From Branchiostoma floridae (Eukaryota > Chordata > Leptocardii > Amphioxiformes > Branchiostomatidae), in NCBI RefSeq assembly GCF_000003815.2, contig NC_049982.1, positions 28,742,277 through 28,806,276 on the forward strand: a stretch of DNA of 64,000 nt. Reading direction: 5' to 3'. Shown here piece by piece: positions 23,601-36,100 of the stretch; positions within the stretch are counted from its first letter, which is position 1; the number at the start of each line of letters is the position of its first letter. Below the pieces are notes generated by a model that was not told where the DNA came from, searched no databases, and was given only the letters and a program-made list of their open reading frames with translations. The position numbers were made by a program, and so were the translations under genes.

Positions 23601-23819
23601 AACGGGTGCAGACGATCATCCTGGCGGCAGAAAGCTTTATCTGCCCCGTAGAGAGCCTACACAAGCCACGTAAAGACTGGATTCCATGCTACATGTAAAA
23701 CAGGCTAAGCAAGGGTAATGAATAAGTTTACGTACCTTCAGTGACAACAATGACACTGTCGTTAACGAAGGCAGTGGTAGTGGTTGGTTCCGTGGTCGTT
23801 GGGACGGTGGTCGTTGGAA
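20668..23819 (-). CDS. Gene B exons: Thr-rich linker, LU domain and GPI-signal tail
   Basis: Exon 23736-23819 (84 nt, phase 1-1) encodes a Val-Pro-Thr-Thr-Thr repeat, likely an O-glycosylated stalk that gene A does not have. Exons 22828-22934, 21375-21494 and 20668-20826 encode an LU domain with SCYTC at the start, CW-VERIGE at the first junction, DYWALEAC and KCCSDHHCN at the end, then a small-residue region, a hydrophobic tail (YLWITALTALLVSY) and a TAA stop at 20670-20668. Confidence 0.88.
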
Positions 23820-26800
23820 CTGTACATACAAAAAAAGCAATCACAGGAAGGTTAGAACTAAATAGCTGCATAAATTGCCTAATGATCGCCATATGCTTTA
23901 ATTCAGCCCCTGGATGCAAAGAGTGAGTAGTCGGCCCACCCAATAACCAATGTATGCTTTATACAGAAACATGTACGAAGGCACATCTCGGCATAGAGTG
24001 ACTGGAAGTGAAGGGCAAAAGGTCATAGTTGCGGGGGTGACAGGAAATAGACTTCAAAGGTGGTAGAATGAGTCAATGAGACGGCTGGCAGGCATTCCAT
24101 GTTACAGGGTCGACCATAAACGTTGAGTGACAGGAAGTGATCAATGGACATAATGTAAAATCAAAGTTTTATTTGCATAATCAATGCCGCACCGGTGCCT
24201 CAAGTGCAGTGAGGTCCCAATTCCCACCCGAGGCCCGGCCGGGTAGCTTTCGGAAACGACAAATATGATAAGAAAGGAACCAAAACACACAGAACGTAAG
24301 AAAGATAGTCAGGAACACAGGTCCTGTATATTCCTTGGCAATAAACGCTTTTATTTTTCGCTTTCGCAAACATGTCGACGGGGCTCCGTTTTGAAAATGA
24401 GACCTAAACGCTACATACTGTAGGCCTTACATAGGCCTAAGGTGACGCCTACCTCGGCAAAGATCCTCGTCCTCGTCGTCTCCCGTACTGCAGTGCACGA
24501 CGCCGTCACAGATGTTCTCTGTGGCGATACAGGAGAAGTTTGCCTCGCATAGAATCTCGTCCGGGGAGCAGGGAACCCACGAGAGGGAGAACCCACCGGC
24601 AACAATGGGCCCGTCCACCCAGAGTTCCGCCTGGTTGGACTGGACGATGAACGTGGTGTCCTCGCCGCAGAGCATGTGGCTGGTGTCGTCATCAATATAC
24701 AGCTGTAGAATGATATCAAGTTTTTCAATATGTACAGCAGAAACCAGTCAACGGACGACCGCACACTTCTCTTAATTGCCCGAAATCTCCGAATCCCATG
24801 GTAGCGACCAGCCCCCACAGATCTACCCTGCCGCTTACTACATTACGTAATCGATTTAAGTTCGCGGGGATTTAATTTCGCGGTAGCGGGAAAAAGGACT
24901 TTTCGCGGTGGATTTAATTTCGCGGTAGCACCATGCACCGTAGTCTCTTACTGTTATAAAAAATGTTCGCGGTGGTTTTAAATTCGCGGTGAAGCGGCCG
25001 CCGCGATATCCGCGAACATTAATCCACCGCGAACATTTCTGCATTTACAGTACTGTAAATGTATTTAAGTTCGCGGGGATTTAATTTCGCGGTAGTCGGA
25101 AAATGACTTTTCGCGGTGGATTTAAGTTCGCGGTAACACCGTAGACTGCAGTCTAATACCATAATAGAAAAATGTTCGCGGTGGATTTAAATTCGCGGTG
25201 AAGTGGTAACCGCGAAAACCGCGAACATTAATCCACCGCGAACATTTCTGCATTTACACTTCCAAGAATATCAAGTTTTTCAATATCATACAGTAGAAGC
25301 CATTTAATTGCACAGCGGATTTATATTACTTGCACGAAATCCCCAAATCCCATGGTAGCGACCAGCCCCCACAGATCTGCCCTGCCACTTGCTACATGTC
25401 GTAATCGGATACCAAGAATATCAAGTTTTTTAATATCATACAGTGGAAGCCATTTAATTGCACAGCGGATTTATATTAATTGCACCAAATCCCAAAATCC
25501 CATGGTAGCGACCAGCCCCCATAGATCTACCCTGCCACTTACTACATTACGTAATCGAATACCAAGAATATCAAGTTTTTTCAATATCATACAGTAGAAG
25601 CCATTTAATTGCACAGCGGATTTATATTAATTGCACGAAATCCCAAAATCCCATGGTAGCGACCAGCCCCCACCGATCTGCCCTGCCACTTGCTACATGT
25701 CGTAATCGGACAGCACAGGTTTTATCCTACTTGAACAATAACCACGGTGACAGCCGCTGGGTCCTTTCTCACGCGGCGGCCATGATAGATCGAAGAAGAG
25801 GTCAATGAGGCAAACAGACAAAACTTATTTCTAAAATCAGGTCCCATTTAGTTTTCCCCCAAACCACACAAATGTTCATGATGTAAGATAGAATAATAAA
25901 TATTATAAGAAGTGTTAAGCACCGAAAGATGTAGCAACTTAGAGTAGTGTAGACTGACACCATAGTCCCTTAAGAGATGCAAAATAAAAACATAATCATG
26001 CAAATTTTTAACGAATTTGCAGCCATTCACTTATTGGTCGATTTCATAATTGGCAGGCTACCATTGGTCGAATTGCTAACTATGATGGACAGCCTTTTGT
26101 TTGCCACATTGAACTCGTTTTAGATCTATCATGGCCGCCGCGTGAGAAAGGTGTAAGACCTTGTTAGTTTGTGACAGAAGAAGACGAAATGACGGCTCAA
26201 AAACATTTTTGTTTCACTTCCGTTAAGGCAAACATAAATAGATTTCAGGTACGTAGGTTGACATTAATACCTTTTTTTGTGTTGACGTATTTGCGAAAAA
26301 CATTTGGTATTTACCTACTATGAGTTGTATAAATAGGTAGTAATTTCGTGTTGTTTGACTTTCTGTTCTTTCTGTTAAATTCTATGTCATTTGATTGTAT
26401 TATTTCATTCTTTGGTTAGGAAGCCCTTTATTGTTCATTATTTGCCTATAAAGCTATAACCGTTGCGATTATTCTTTCGTCGGATCTTATTAAATTTCTT
26501 ATTTGTATCTTATGAACCCTCGTAAAGCTTTTGAATTTTCTAGTTTGCCTCTACCGCGACAGCTGTTCTTGCAATAGACAAACACATAACCCACCCTATC
26601 TGCTTGGATCAGCTTGTTACCAAACGCCGAAACCACATTGCCTGTTCCACAGTACAAAATATAAGATGATTACTGAATTTTTTTGCATCGATTATAGCAA
26701 AAGCTACCGCGAAAAAAAGAACGTGCATCATTTCACAACTAAGTACAGACAGCATGCCAAACCACATACGAATACGGCAGACGGAACATAGAGATATAGG

Positions 26801-29800
26801 TGCGAACACTCAAGACATAGACCGATATTACAATACTCTGTCGACGGAGGTTACCCTCCAGTCACAGAGTAATAAATAATGAACAATACCTCGACGGAGG
26901 CGGATATACAGTCGATGTCCCCTGAGGTTGCAGTGAAGATGAGTTTGTACCCTTCAGGAGCTGTTATGTTCCAGTCACACGCAGACCCGGGCGGGAAAAA
27001 CGCCAGGCTGTCGGTTGGTTGGGAGATACTCCCGGCAGTTGACGCATCAACGCTATCCTCGCAAACTACCAAATAAAAAAAGAATACATGTTTATGTTTT
27101 TATTTGTTTGCTTATTTGGTTATTTCGATCTTCATTAGACTTAACATTAAGCTAGTTAATTGCACAACGAATTAACGCACACTTCTGTTAACGGCACGGA
27201 ATCTAAAAATCCCAAACTGGTCGGTTCAGCTAGATAACTTCGCATTATTGTACCAGCCGGCTACTCGCAAAATCTATTCTTGCTGTAGTCCATTTGAGAA
27301 CACAAAACAATAAAATAAGTCAACACAAGTGTACAAGTATTACATAAGAGGATTTAAAAAGTTTTAGAGAGATCGTTACAGGGGTGACTACACAGTTATA
27401 ATTTCTGCCAGTAATACATTTAAACCTATGGGAGAGTTGAGGAAACAAATATGCAATTATCTCAAGAATCAAAACTTCAAGGCATACAAACTACCCTCAT
27501 AATCTAGCCTACTATGACCACTCTCAGGAAACGCATTTGCAAGAATTTCTATCATCCGTAAATAAATCATTTATATGGATCAATGTGGATTAAGGAGGCA
27601 GTCTGGATCAGAAAAGCGGCTCCAGTCATGAACAGAGACGAGGGGAGGGGGGGGGGCACAAGCTGAGACACGTTTGGGGCAGCATTCTTGCTGCTGCAGC
27701 GCCACCTACATCGGCTATAAGTAGCAGCAAGAAGTAGTTAACAGTCATTTTACCTAATCTCCAAGCAAATCCTACGGTGCCATAAGATAGTATCAAAGCT
27801 TGCCAAGGAGTGTAGCCGGCCAAGGGAAGTTTGATACTATACATTACGCACCGTGGATCTGGTTCGAGATTACATTTTACCCTGATGATGCGGTGTCTGA
27901 TAGACATTGAAATGTTGGAAGTAAGTACTCCCTGGTTGTGCCTAAAGAGCCATACTATATGAATGTTTGGGGATTATACAAAGGATCCTTATCATACATT
28001 GTGCCATGCACAAATATCGAGGAGAAATGACTTCATGTTCATTGATTCATTCTCAAACTCACCGTCTATTCCGTATGTTGCCAAGCACCCCTCCTCGTCC
28101 TGAAAGTCCTGGCAGGCCTGCACGCTGTCGCATTGCTGGGCAGATGTGAAGCAGACAGGGCCTTGGGCGTCATCACACGACGTGGTGCCGTCCACGCACG
28201 TGGTGGACCAGTCAAGGGAAAACCCTGCGGCGTTCACGCTGTAGTCGGACCTAGGGATAAAGAAAATGTACCAAAAGGTGAATGATTCAACTGCAGCACC
28301 AAGGGTAGCCGCTAGGGGCTCAAAATCAACCATGATCTTTATGGTACCGTTCACGCAGATTGTTGACCAGTCAAGCGAAAACCCGGCGGCATTCACTCTG
28401 TAGTCGGACCTAGTAAGAGAAAGAATGCGTTAGAAACGTCACAAAGACAGTTTCATTGTAGAACCATAGGTAGCCGCTAGGAGGCTCAAAATTAACCATG
28501 AACTGGTATAATACACGCAGTTTGTGTACCAATCAAGCGAAAACCCGGCATCATTCATGCTGTAGTCGGACCTAGTGGGCGAAAAAACGCGCCATTTAAA
28601 TAAAAAGCGTTATAGTTTCACTTGAGTACCAAGGGTAGCCGCTAGGAGGCTCAAAATCAACTGTGAACGTTGTGGTACCGTTCAAGAAGGTTGTGTCAAG
28701 CCGACAAGCGAAAACCGTGCGGCATTCACGCTGTAGTCGGACCTAGCGAGAAAAAAAACTTGCGCCACTTTGATTAAAAAAACGTTGCAAATGAACAGTT
28801 TCAGATACGTACCAGGTGCGTATTGTTCCTTACGACTGCGTATGGCAGATATTAGCCAAAATGTCAATAAGGAATACATACGGGCTTAAAAATATACGAA
28901 CGTGTGAACCCCCTTAAAGGCTGTTGTGTGATATATCGATGTGAAATGTGGTACGTATACTCACGAGAAATACAGGTAGACTTGGTTGCCGGTACTTTGG
29001 ACGTCAGCAGGCGGGGAGGTGCCGCACACTTTCCCCAACAAGGAAGCTGAGGCGTCCTCTCCGTCATGGATCTGAGAGAAAGAAGAAATAAAAGCCTTTT
29101 GAAAACAATTGTACGTCATGTTTTAATATCCCAAAGTCCAGTAAGATTAGCTACTTATAAATTATGAATGATAGATTATGGACTGAATAAAATTTCCAAG
29201 TTTCAAATTAAATTCCTCGGCGTTCTTGAATCGTAACAATTAAAAAAAGCTTATTTGATTAAAATCTCCAATGCACAGATGTGAAATATACAATTTTGGT
29301 AGAAAACGGCGAAAATCCCTAATTTGATATACAGAAACTGGCAAGAAACAACATATCTCTATTTGTAATGTAGTAGGCACTCGTCGGTTTCGTAACAATA
29401 TGGGTAGTACTGAATTCTACACAATGTACTTATTGCTCTGTGATTTCTGAAATTATTACATTGATTATAAAAACAGCTACCGTAAAAAAAAACAACGTAC
29501 ATCATCGTCCAACTCTGTGCAGAAGACCTGCCAAACTACATACGAATGCGATTACGGGAACATACAGATACAGATGCAAACGCTCGTTACATGGACAAAA
29601 CTAATACTCTGTCGCCGGAGGTTACCATCCGTTCACAGAGCAATGAATTAAAAGATAAATAATAGCATATCCTCTTACGTCTAAATAATCGTAGTCGCAG
29701 GTGGTGTGAGGCTCAATGCCGAATGGGGCTTGGAACACCAAGGATATTTTGTGGTTTTCCGGAGCACTGATGGTCCATCCGCACACCAGGGAGTTTGGGT

Positions 29801-30057
29801 ATCCGGTAGCGGAGGTGTCCCCGTACTGAGGGGTGAACACAGTCCCCTCTTGGCGCTCTCCATCCGCAACGCTCAGGATCACACCATCGTCACCTGGGCA
29901 CCGACAACATTCTTTTATTACAAAGTCCATAAATAAGTCCACAGGCCCACGCCGAATTTTTTTTGTTGCCTCTCGGATTTTTGACTTGAGGTCGAAAAAA
30001 TGAAAAAAATAATTTTTTTTCAAAAGGTCTGCGGTGAAGATATATCATAATGGCTTG

Positions 30058-30132
<75 letters not shown>

Positions 30133-33100
30133 AACAGCCTGAGGAGTTTAATGCCACGTTTTATACAGTGAACCCCCTCCTGTCATTTGTTACTGATGTT
30201 CTGAATAAAAGACATTGTTTTTCGGACTGAAATTATGTGTATGTGGCTCTGAATGGTAATATTTACAGGTTTATAATAGCAAAACCTGTATAATTTTTTC
30301 TTGGGACTTAATTTCTTTATGAAAATGAACAAAATGGACAGGTAAATCCAAAAAGCAACAAATAGAATTGGTGTGGCATAAGACAAAAATAAAACATATA
30401 TATTTGCGCCTTTCGAAGCTGTTCTTGGGCAAAACATCCTATCATTTCTTGTTTAAACATGCATGTATGTTAGAACGCCTTCCGTTGCCATGTTTTGCCT
30501 CTAATTCAATATACCCTGTGCCTAATTAAAAATGAATGAAATTAGGACATCTTTTTGTCACCTTCTCTTCTCTAGTTAACGACAAACCAAACTTTCTCGT
30601 GACGTCACGTCACCATAGCGACAAAACAGTAAACAAATCTAAACATATCAAACGTCATGGACGTAGCTAGTTTCACCAAAGCAAATATCTAGATGGTCAA
30701 AATTGTGCATGGTCAGAGAAAAACAGTTGACCACTAAAGTGGACATCTCACTAAAGTTGCGGCACGTTTGCGGCGTTGTTGCGTCCGGAATGCGATTNNN
30801 NNNNNNNNNNNNNNNNNNNNNNNNNNNNNNNNNNNNNNNNNNNNNNNNNNNNNNNNNNNNNNNNNNNNNNNNNNNNNNNNNNNNNNNNNNNNNNNNNGAA
30901 TTTCATCGATAAAGAACGAATCTCTGTACCTCTTGAATCTTTGGATCCTCTTTGTGTGTGTGTTTGTTTCAGTCATATTTGTACGTTTTGCATGGTATTC
31001 TCATCATAAAGATAACGGTTATACCCCTGTCACATTATTCACGATCTTCGGGCGTATCGATGGAAGATCGGCCATATTTAAGATCGACAGAGGGTTGCGC
31101 GTATTTTTCACCTGAAAACCGTCCCTGTCACATATAAGCCATACTTTGTTCCTTGTACAATTGCTGTGCAATCAAGTAATTATTATAAGCGAGGCTCGGG
31201 CGATTGCCGCAGAATCGTCGTCCGATCGATTTTTGTCAAATGTGACAGGGGTATTACACATATTCAATTTAGGACGAAGCAACGCAGCCAACGCACCACA
31301 TGGCACAGCTTAAATGTAACATACTCGCTTATTAAACAAAACCAACCGCCGATAGCCCTTTTCGTAACACGATACTAGTAGTTAAACTAAGTATACAACA
31401 CAGTCACAACTAACACAAGAATGTTTGCGATCGTGCGACGATCGTACGATGATTGTATCCAGTTCGTACTACGATGAATATACTTACAGTCAATCTGTGC
31501 GGCTGTTTCCGGTTGAGCAGATCCGATGTTTGAAAAGACGACCCAGAGAAGATGTCATCGTCATTCCAACAAAAAGTTGCAGTGAAAAAGAATAAGAGAG
31601 AACACATTAGCATCATTACACATTGCATTTTACCACCTAAACGCTAAAGTTGTTTCTTTCAAAACAGGTGACTAACTCATATTCGATATACCAATCTAGG
31701 TACTAAACTCTAAACTTATGAGCCATTATTTATCTATGGGTGCGGTGGATCTATGATTTATATCTCGCATTTTTTTCAAATATACAAAATTCAATATGCC
31801 AATCTAGGTACTAATATAACTCATAACTTATGAACGACTATTTACCTATTTGTGAGGTGGGCCCATGATGTAAATATTGCAATGTTTCAAACATTCAAAA
31901 AATCGTGTAGATAGACATTGGACTTATGTCAGGCCAAGGAAAAAAGTTATAGGCAACAAAGAGATTCGGGAAAATCAACAAAAAGAACAATATCGCAATT
32001 AAAGCATGCAGTTTCCACACAATTTTTCTCTATCCATGTCAGATACAAAAAAGAGATACAGTTTACAAATCAAACAAGATGTTTTCACAAAATTCGTAAA
32101 GAAAGATATGGAAAGAGATTCGGGAAAATTAACCAAAATGATTTCAAAAAATCGTTTATACACCATAAAGCGTATTTCTAAATGATAAGTCAAGATACAT
32201 ATAAACGATCTTTGCAGAAAATTTGTGTACGTAGATCAAAATGTATCCTATGCGTAAAAAAAACGGTACATCGAAAGCCAACAATTTACAAATATGTTCT
32301 AGAAAATCATCAAAAAGGAAACACCTGAACCACAGAAGTAATTCTGATGTATAAAACAAAATGACACATAAACGATGTTATCAGCAAGAAAGTTCCAAAT
32401 CCCACTTGACCTTAAACTCTAAACAGTTCAAGCTTTTAATCCCTGCTTCCTTTGGTCCTGTTAGCTTGATTCTAAGACTTCTAAAGCTGTCTTGTCAAAA
32501 GCTAGAAGTCTTTGCAGTGACGCTTTGCCAACAATCAGTAATTTCTCACCGCCGTTCGTTTCTCATTCCCCCCTTTCCCATCTATTGTGTATATATAATT
32601 CCTTCAGCTTACCTGTTCTTGCTACAAGGACAAAGAAGAATGTAGCTGCGCTTAAAAGTTGCTGCTTCATGACACCGTGTTTAAAATCCAGGCGGCGAAT
32701 CTTGTCTGTTTCTCCGTGGCCCTTAAGGATGCTTCTAGTTACAACACCAGGTGTCCCTCTCTCTTAAGTACTCCCTTTGCGGGAGTCTAGTTTGACGTTA
32801 TTGAATTCTCCTTTTGGCCCTGAATTGAATTTTCCGCGCTGTCTCCTTACCAAGCACAGGTAAAAGTTGATTACGTTGTCCCATTGTTCATGCTCGATTG
32901 CTTGGTGAAATCTTATTTTCTGTTCGGTTACTTGATCCCAAAGCGCTTGCTCACCCAGAAAGGTAAACAATGTGTCGTCTCTAAAAACAAATGGATGTTA
33001 AGATGTCCGTCATACTTGGTTGCCATAGCAACTTGAATGACGTCTAGTATTTTTTTAAACAAGAAACGCACGTGTGGCGTTACCATGTTTGAAGTAAATA

Positions 33101-36100
33101 TTTGCATCAATGATCCACCAGTGTTTTAGTGTTTATCGCAAAGTTGATAAACTTAAAGTTACAAAAGTCAGGGGCTCATTTTCTTTTGAAAATCGAAGAA
33201 GAAACTTTACTTGTCATTTTTTACAAGTTGCTGCGCTGTCAAAGATGAAATAGCAGGTCTGTATGCTTGTTGGTCATAGTTTGCAATCTGGGATGTATAT
33301 TGTGGAATGTGCATTGCAATGAATGCTGGGAAGTATGCCGGACCTCCTCTGTGCCGTTATGAAATTTGTTTATACATTGCTGGTCAGGACGATATTGCGG
33401 TTTCTTGCGGTAGCTCAATGCAGTCTGTCCGCCGATCTAACTTATTTAATTAGTCCTCCGGGGAGGTTTAGCCCGAGGGAGTATCTTTTTTTCTATCAGC
33501 TTTTGTACAGACGAGGACAATGTGGCACTGCACTCAAGTTTTGTGACTTATATTAACAGTGCCACAAACACGGTACAGACAGAGGATAAAGGAAGTATTT
33601 TACCTCCCCGACCGAAGCCAGGTACCCAATTTTACACCTGGGTGAAGTGAGGAAGGTCGTGCAAAGTGCCTTTCCCAACGGCACAACGTCGGGGGCACGG
33701 CGGGGATCGAACTCAGGACCTGTAGATTCCGAGCCGAACGCTCTAGTTCAGTTACGCCACGCCTGACGCAACACGGAGTAATTTTGCCGGCCCCTGGCAG
33801 AGAATGATCAGCGAAAAAAAACTCATTCGGGCTTAACACCCTGCTAGCTGGAGCGCTAATTTTAGACCGGCGGACAGGCTGTCTTGTGCCGCCGAAGAAA
33901 TCGGCTGGCTGTCCGATCGGTCTGGCACCCAGGGTACCATCTCCGCGCATCGGGCGACTGCTATTTTATGTAGTCTCTACCAGACTGACTACGCTAGCTA
34001 TTATAGGGAGAATAATTTGTCAGGGGAGTTTTGCTACCGGAGGAGTTGGTCTGCCGTGCAGAGGGATTTTACCTTAGCGGGGACTGACTTACCTTAGCGG
34101 GGACTGACATCCCCATAAGAAGGCCTGGTGAAGGCTATATTTTATGACCGGTGTACATGTATATGTCAACTCCAGGGTGAACGTACGACCGCTCTTTATC
34201 GTCATTACCTCGTCATTGACAATTTGTCATGTAAATATAAATGAAAATAAAAATATCGAAAGACTACAGTACATCGGAAGAACTCTATTTCCACATTCGA
34301 CTTCCTGGCATGCCGGCAACTATTACATATTCTGTCTTCGGAACTTTAAAGCGACATGTTTTACATAACATGTAAATTTGTGTTCTGCTTTTGATCTACG
34401 AACCAACAAAGTCGTTCAAAAGATCAGACTGTTACCGTTAAAGAGAACGCTTTTAGAAACGCATTTTTTTTAATGGAAGCCTTAACCTAGTCTGTAACCA
34501 TAGCAACTAAAATAACAACATGGCGCCCAAACAATGGATTCGGAATAACCTAATAAACAGTAGGGGGGATAGCTTGCGTCAGAACGCGACACCTAAGACT
34601 TCTAAGATGTCAGTTCTTTTTTCTTCTTAAAACAAACTGTTTGCAAGGACAAAAGTCCTTTCAAACTTGAGTGGCCAGCACACGTCTTTGTACAAAAAAG
34701 TTTAGGTCGGCCAGAATCCTGGTGACAATCGTAATAAACATAACCAAAACATTTGAATCTGTATGATTTTGTTAACATTTCTATTCGCCACGTTAACTTT
34801 TGTTGAGGCTTGAAAAGGAAAATGGCCCCTTTAGTCCATGGGCCAGGTCCCCCAAGATGGCCAATACCAAACAGATGGGAAAAGGGTTACTTACTATGGC
34901 CACAGCAAGTAAATTCTATGGATGACATCCTCTGCAAACTGCAAAAATAATGAGATAGGGCGAAAAAAAAACAAGATGGGTAAAAAAAAACAAGATGGCG
35001 AGATTTCCAAAATAGACACCATAAATGTTAAAACAAGAGTTGAAGTGTCAAAACAAGGTAGCACTGACAACAAACCATTCATTCCTGTATTCAAGACGTG
35101 AACTAGTGTAGCAAAAGTGACGCTAGTGTAGTAGACTGGTATCACTTACCAACATGACCACTACACTCATAACTTCCATAGTGGTGCTTTTTCAACTATC
35201 CAGCTGGTTTCACTTCTATAACTACAGTCATGGCTACCTGGCTAGTGTCACCTCTGCAAGTACAATCATTAGGCTACAACACAACATACTTTCCAATTTT
35301 GGTACTTTCTCGTCATGTTGACCATCTCTGAAGAAGAAAAAAAATCTTTTTTTTTTCTTCTGAAATCAGGCGAAAATTAATGAGCGCGCGGATGTCATCC
35401 ATAAAATTTACTTGCTGTGGTCTATTTTTAAAAGATTGATTCCTCTACTTCATTATTTTGTACGAACCATGCCAAATGCCCAGCGTTATAAAAACTATCA
35501 CGTGTTTTTCTGACGTCACTCAAACCTATAGAACTACCAAAATTCGTCTAGTACAAGTCATTCAAATGTTGTTTTCAAAATAATCTACCACATTTCATAT
35601 TCTATGCACTCAGATCATACAAATACCTATTGAATATATTTGGAGCCATTTTGAAATAAACTTAGGCAAATCTTTACAATGGTTGCCATGGCAACGACAA
35701 AAATAACATTTTCTCACTGGAAAGTTGCTAAACAAATTATTGTTAGATGCTTTTAAAGTTAAGCCATTATCAAGGCTTGACCAATGACACTGGACGGCTC
35801 ATGACGAATGTTTGGGCTCTTAGAAAACATTTTAGTTGGGTAAGAAATAAGCAGAATTAGCATTCCTAAGTTAAGAAAGGCCATGTTGACCTGATTTATG
35901 GATGACAAAACTGAAGAATTTATTGTTCGGCATACTAATTTTTTTTTAAATTCTGTGTGCCCACTCATATGTTCAACCTTCCTGACCACTTAGGATTTCA
36001 TAATGAAGGAAACTTTTTTTGGTCAAACTTTTTTCATTCGCACGCTCACATCAGTTTTGGAGTTCCAAGAGGATGTCATCCCTATAATCAAATCAACATG

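Noticed and set aside
30703-31115. Frames running through the run of N
   Set aside because: They exist only because N codons are not read as stops.
31410-31628. Signal-peptide-like frame MQCVMMLMCSLLFFF as first exon of gene B
   Set aside because: Its end at the 31488 donor is in phase 0 and would shift the frame of the CUB1 exon, which needs phase 1.
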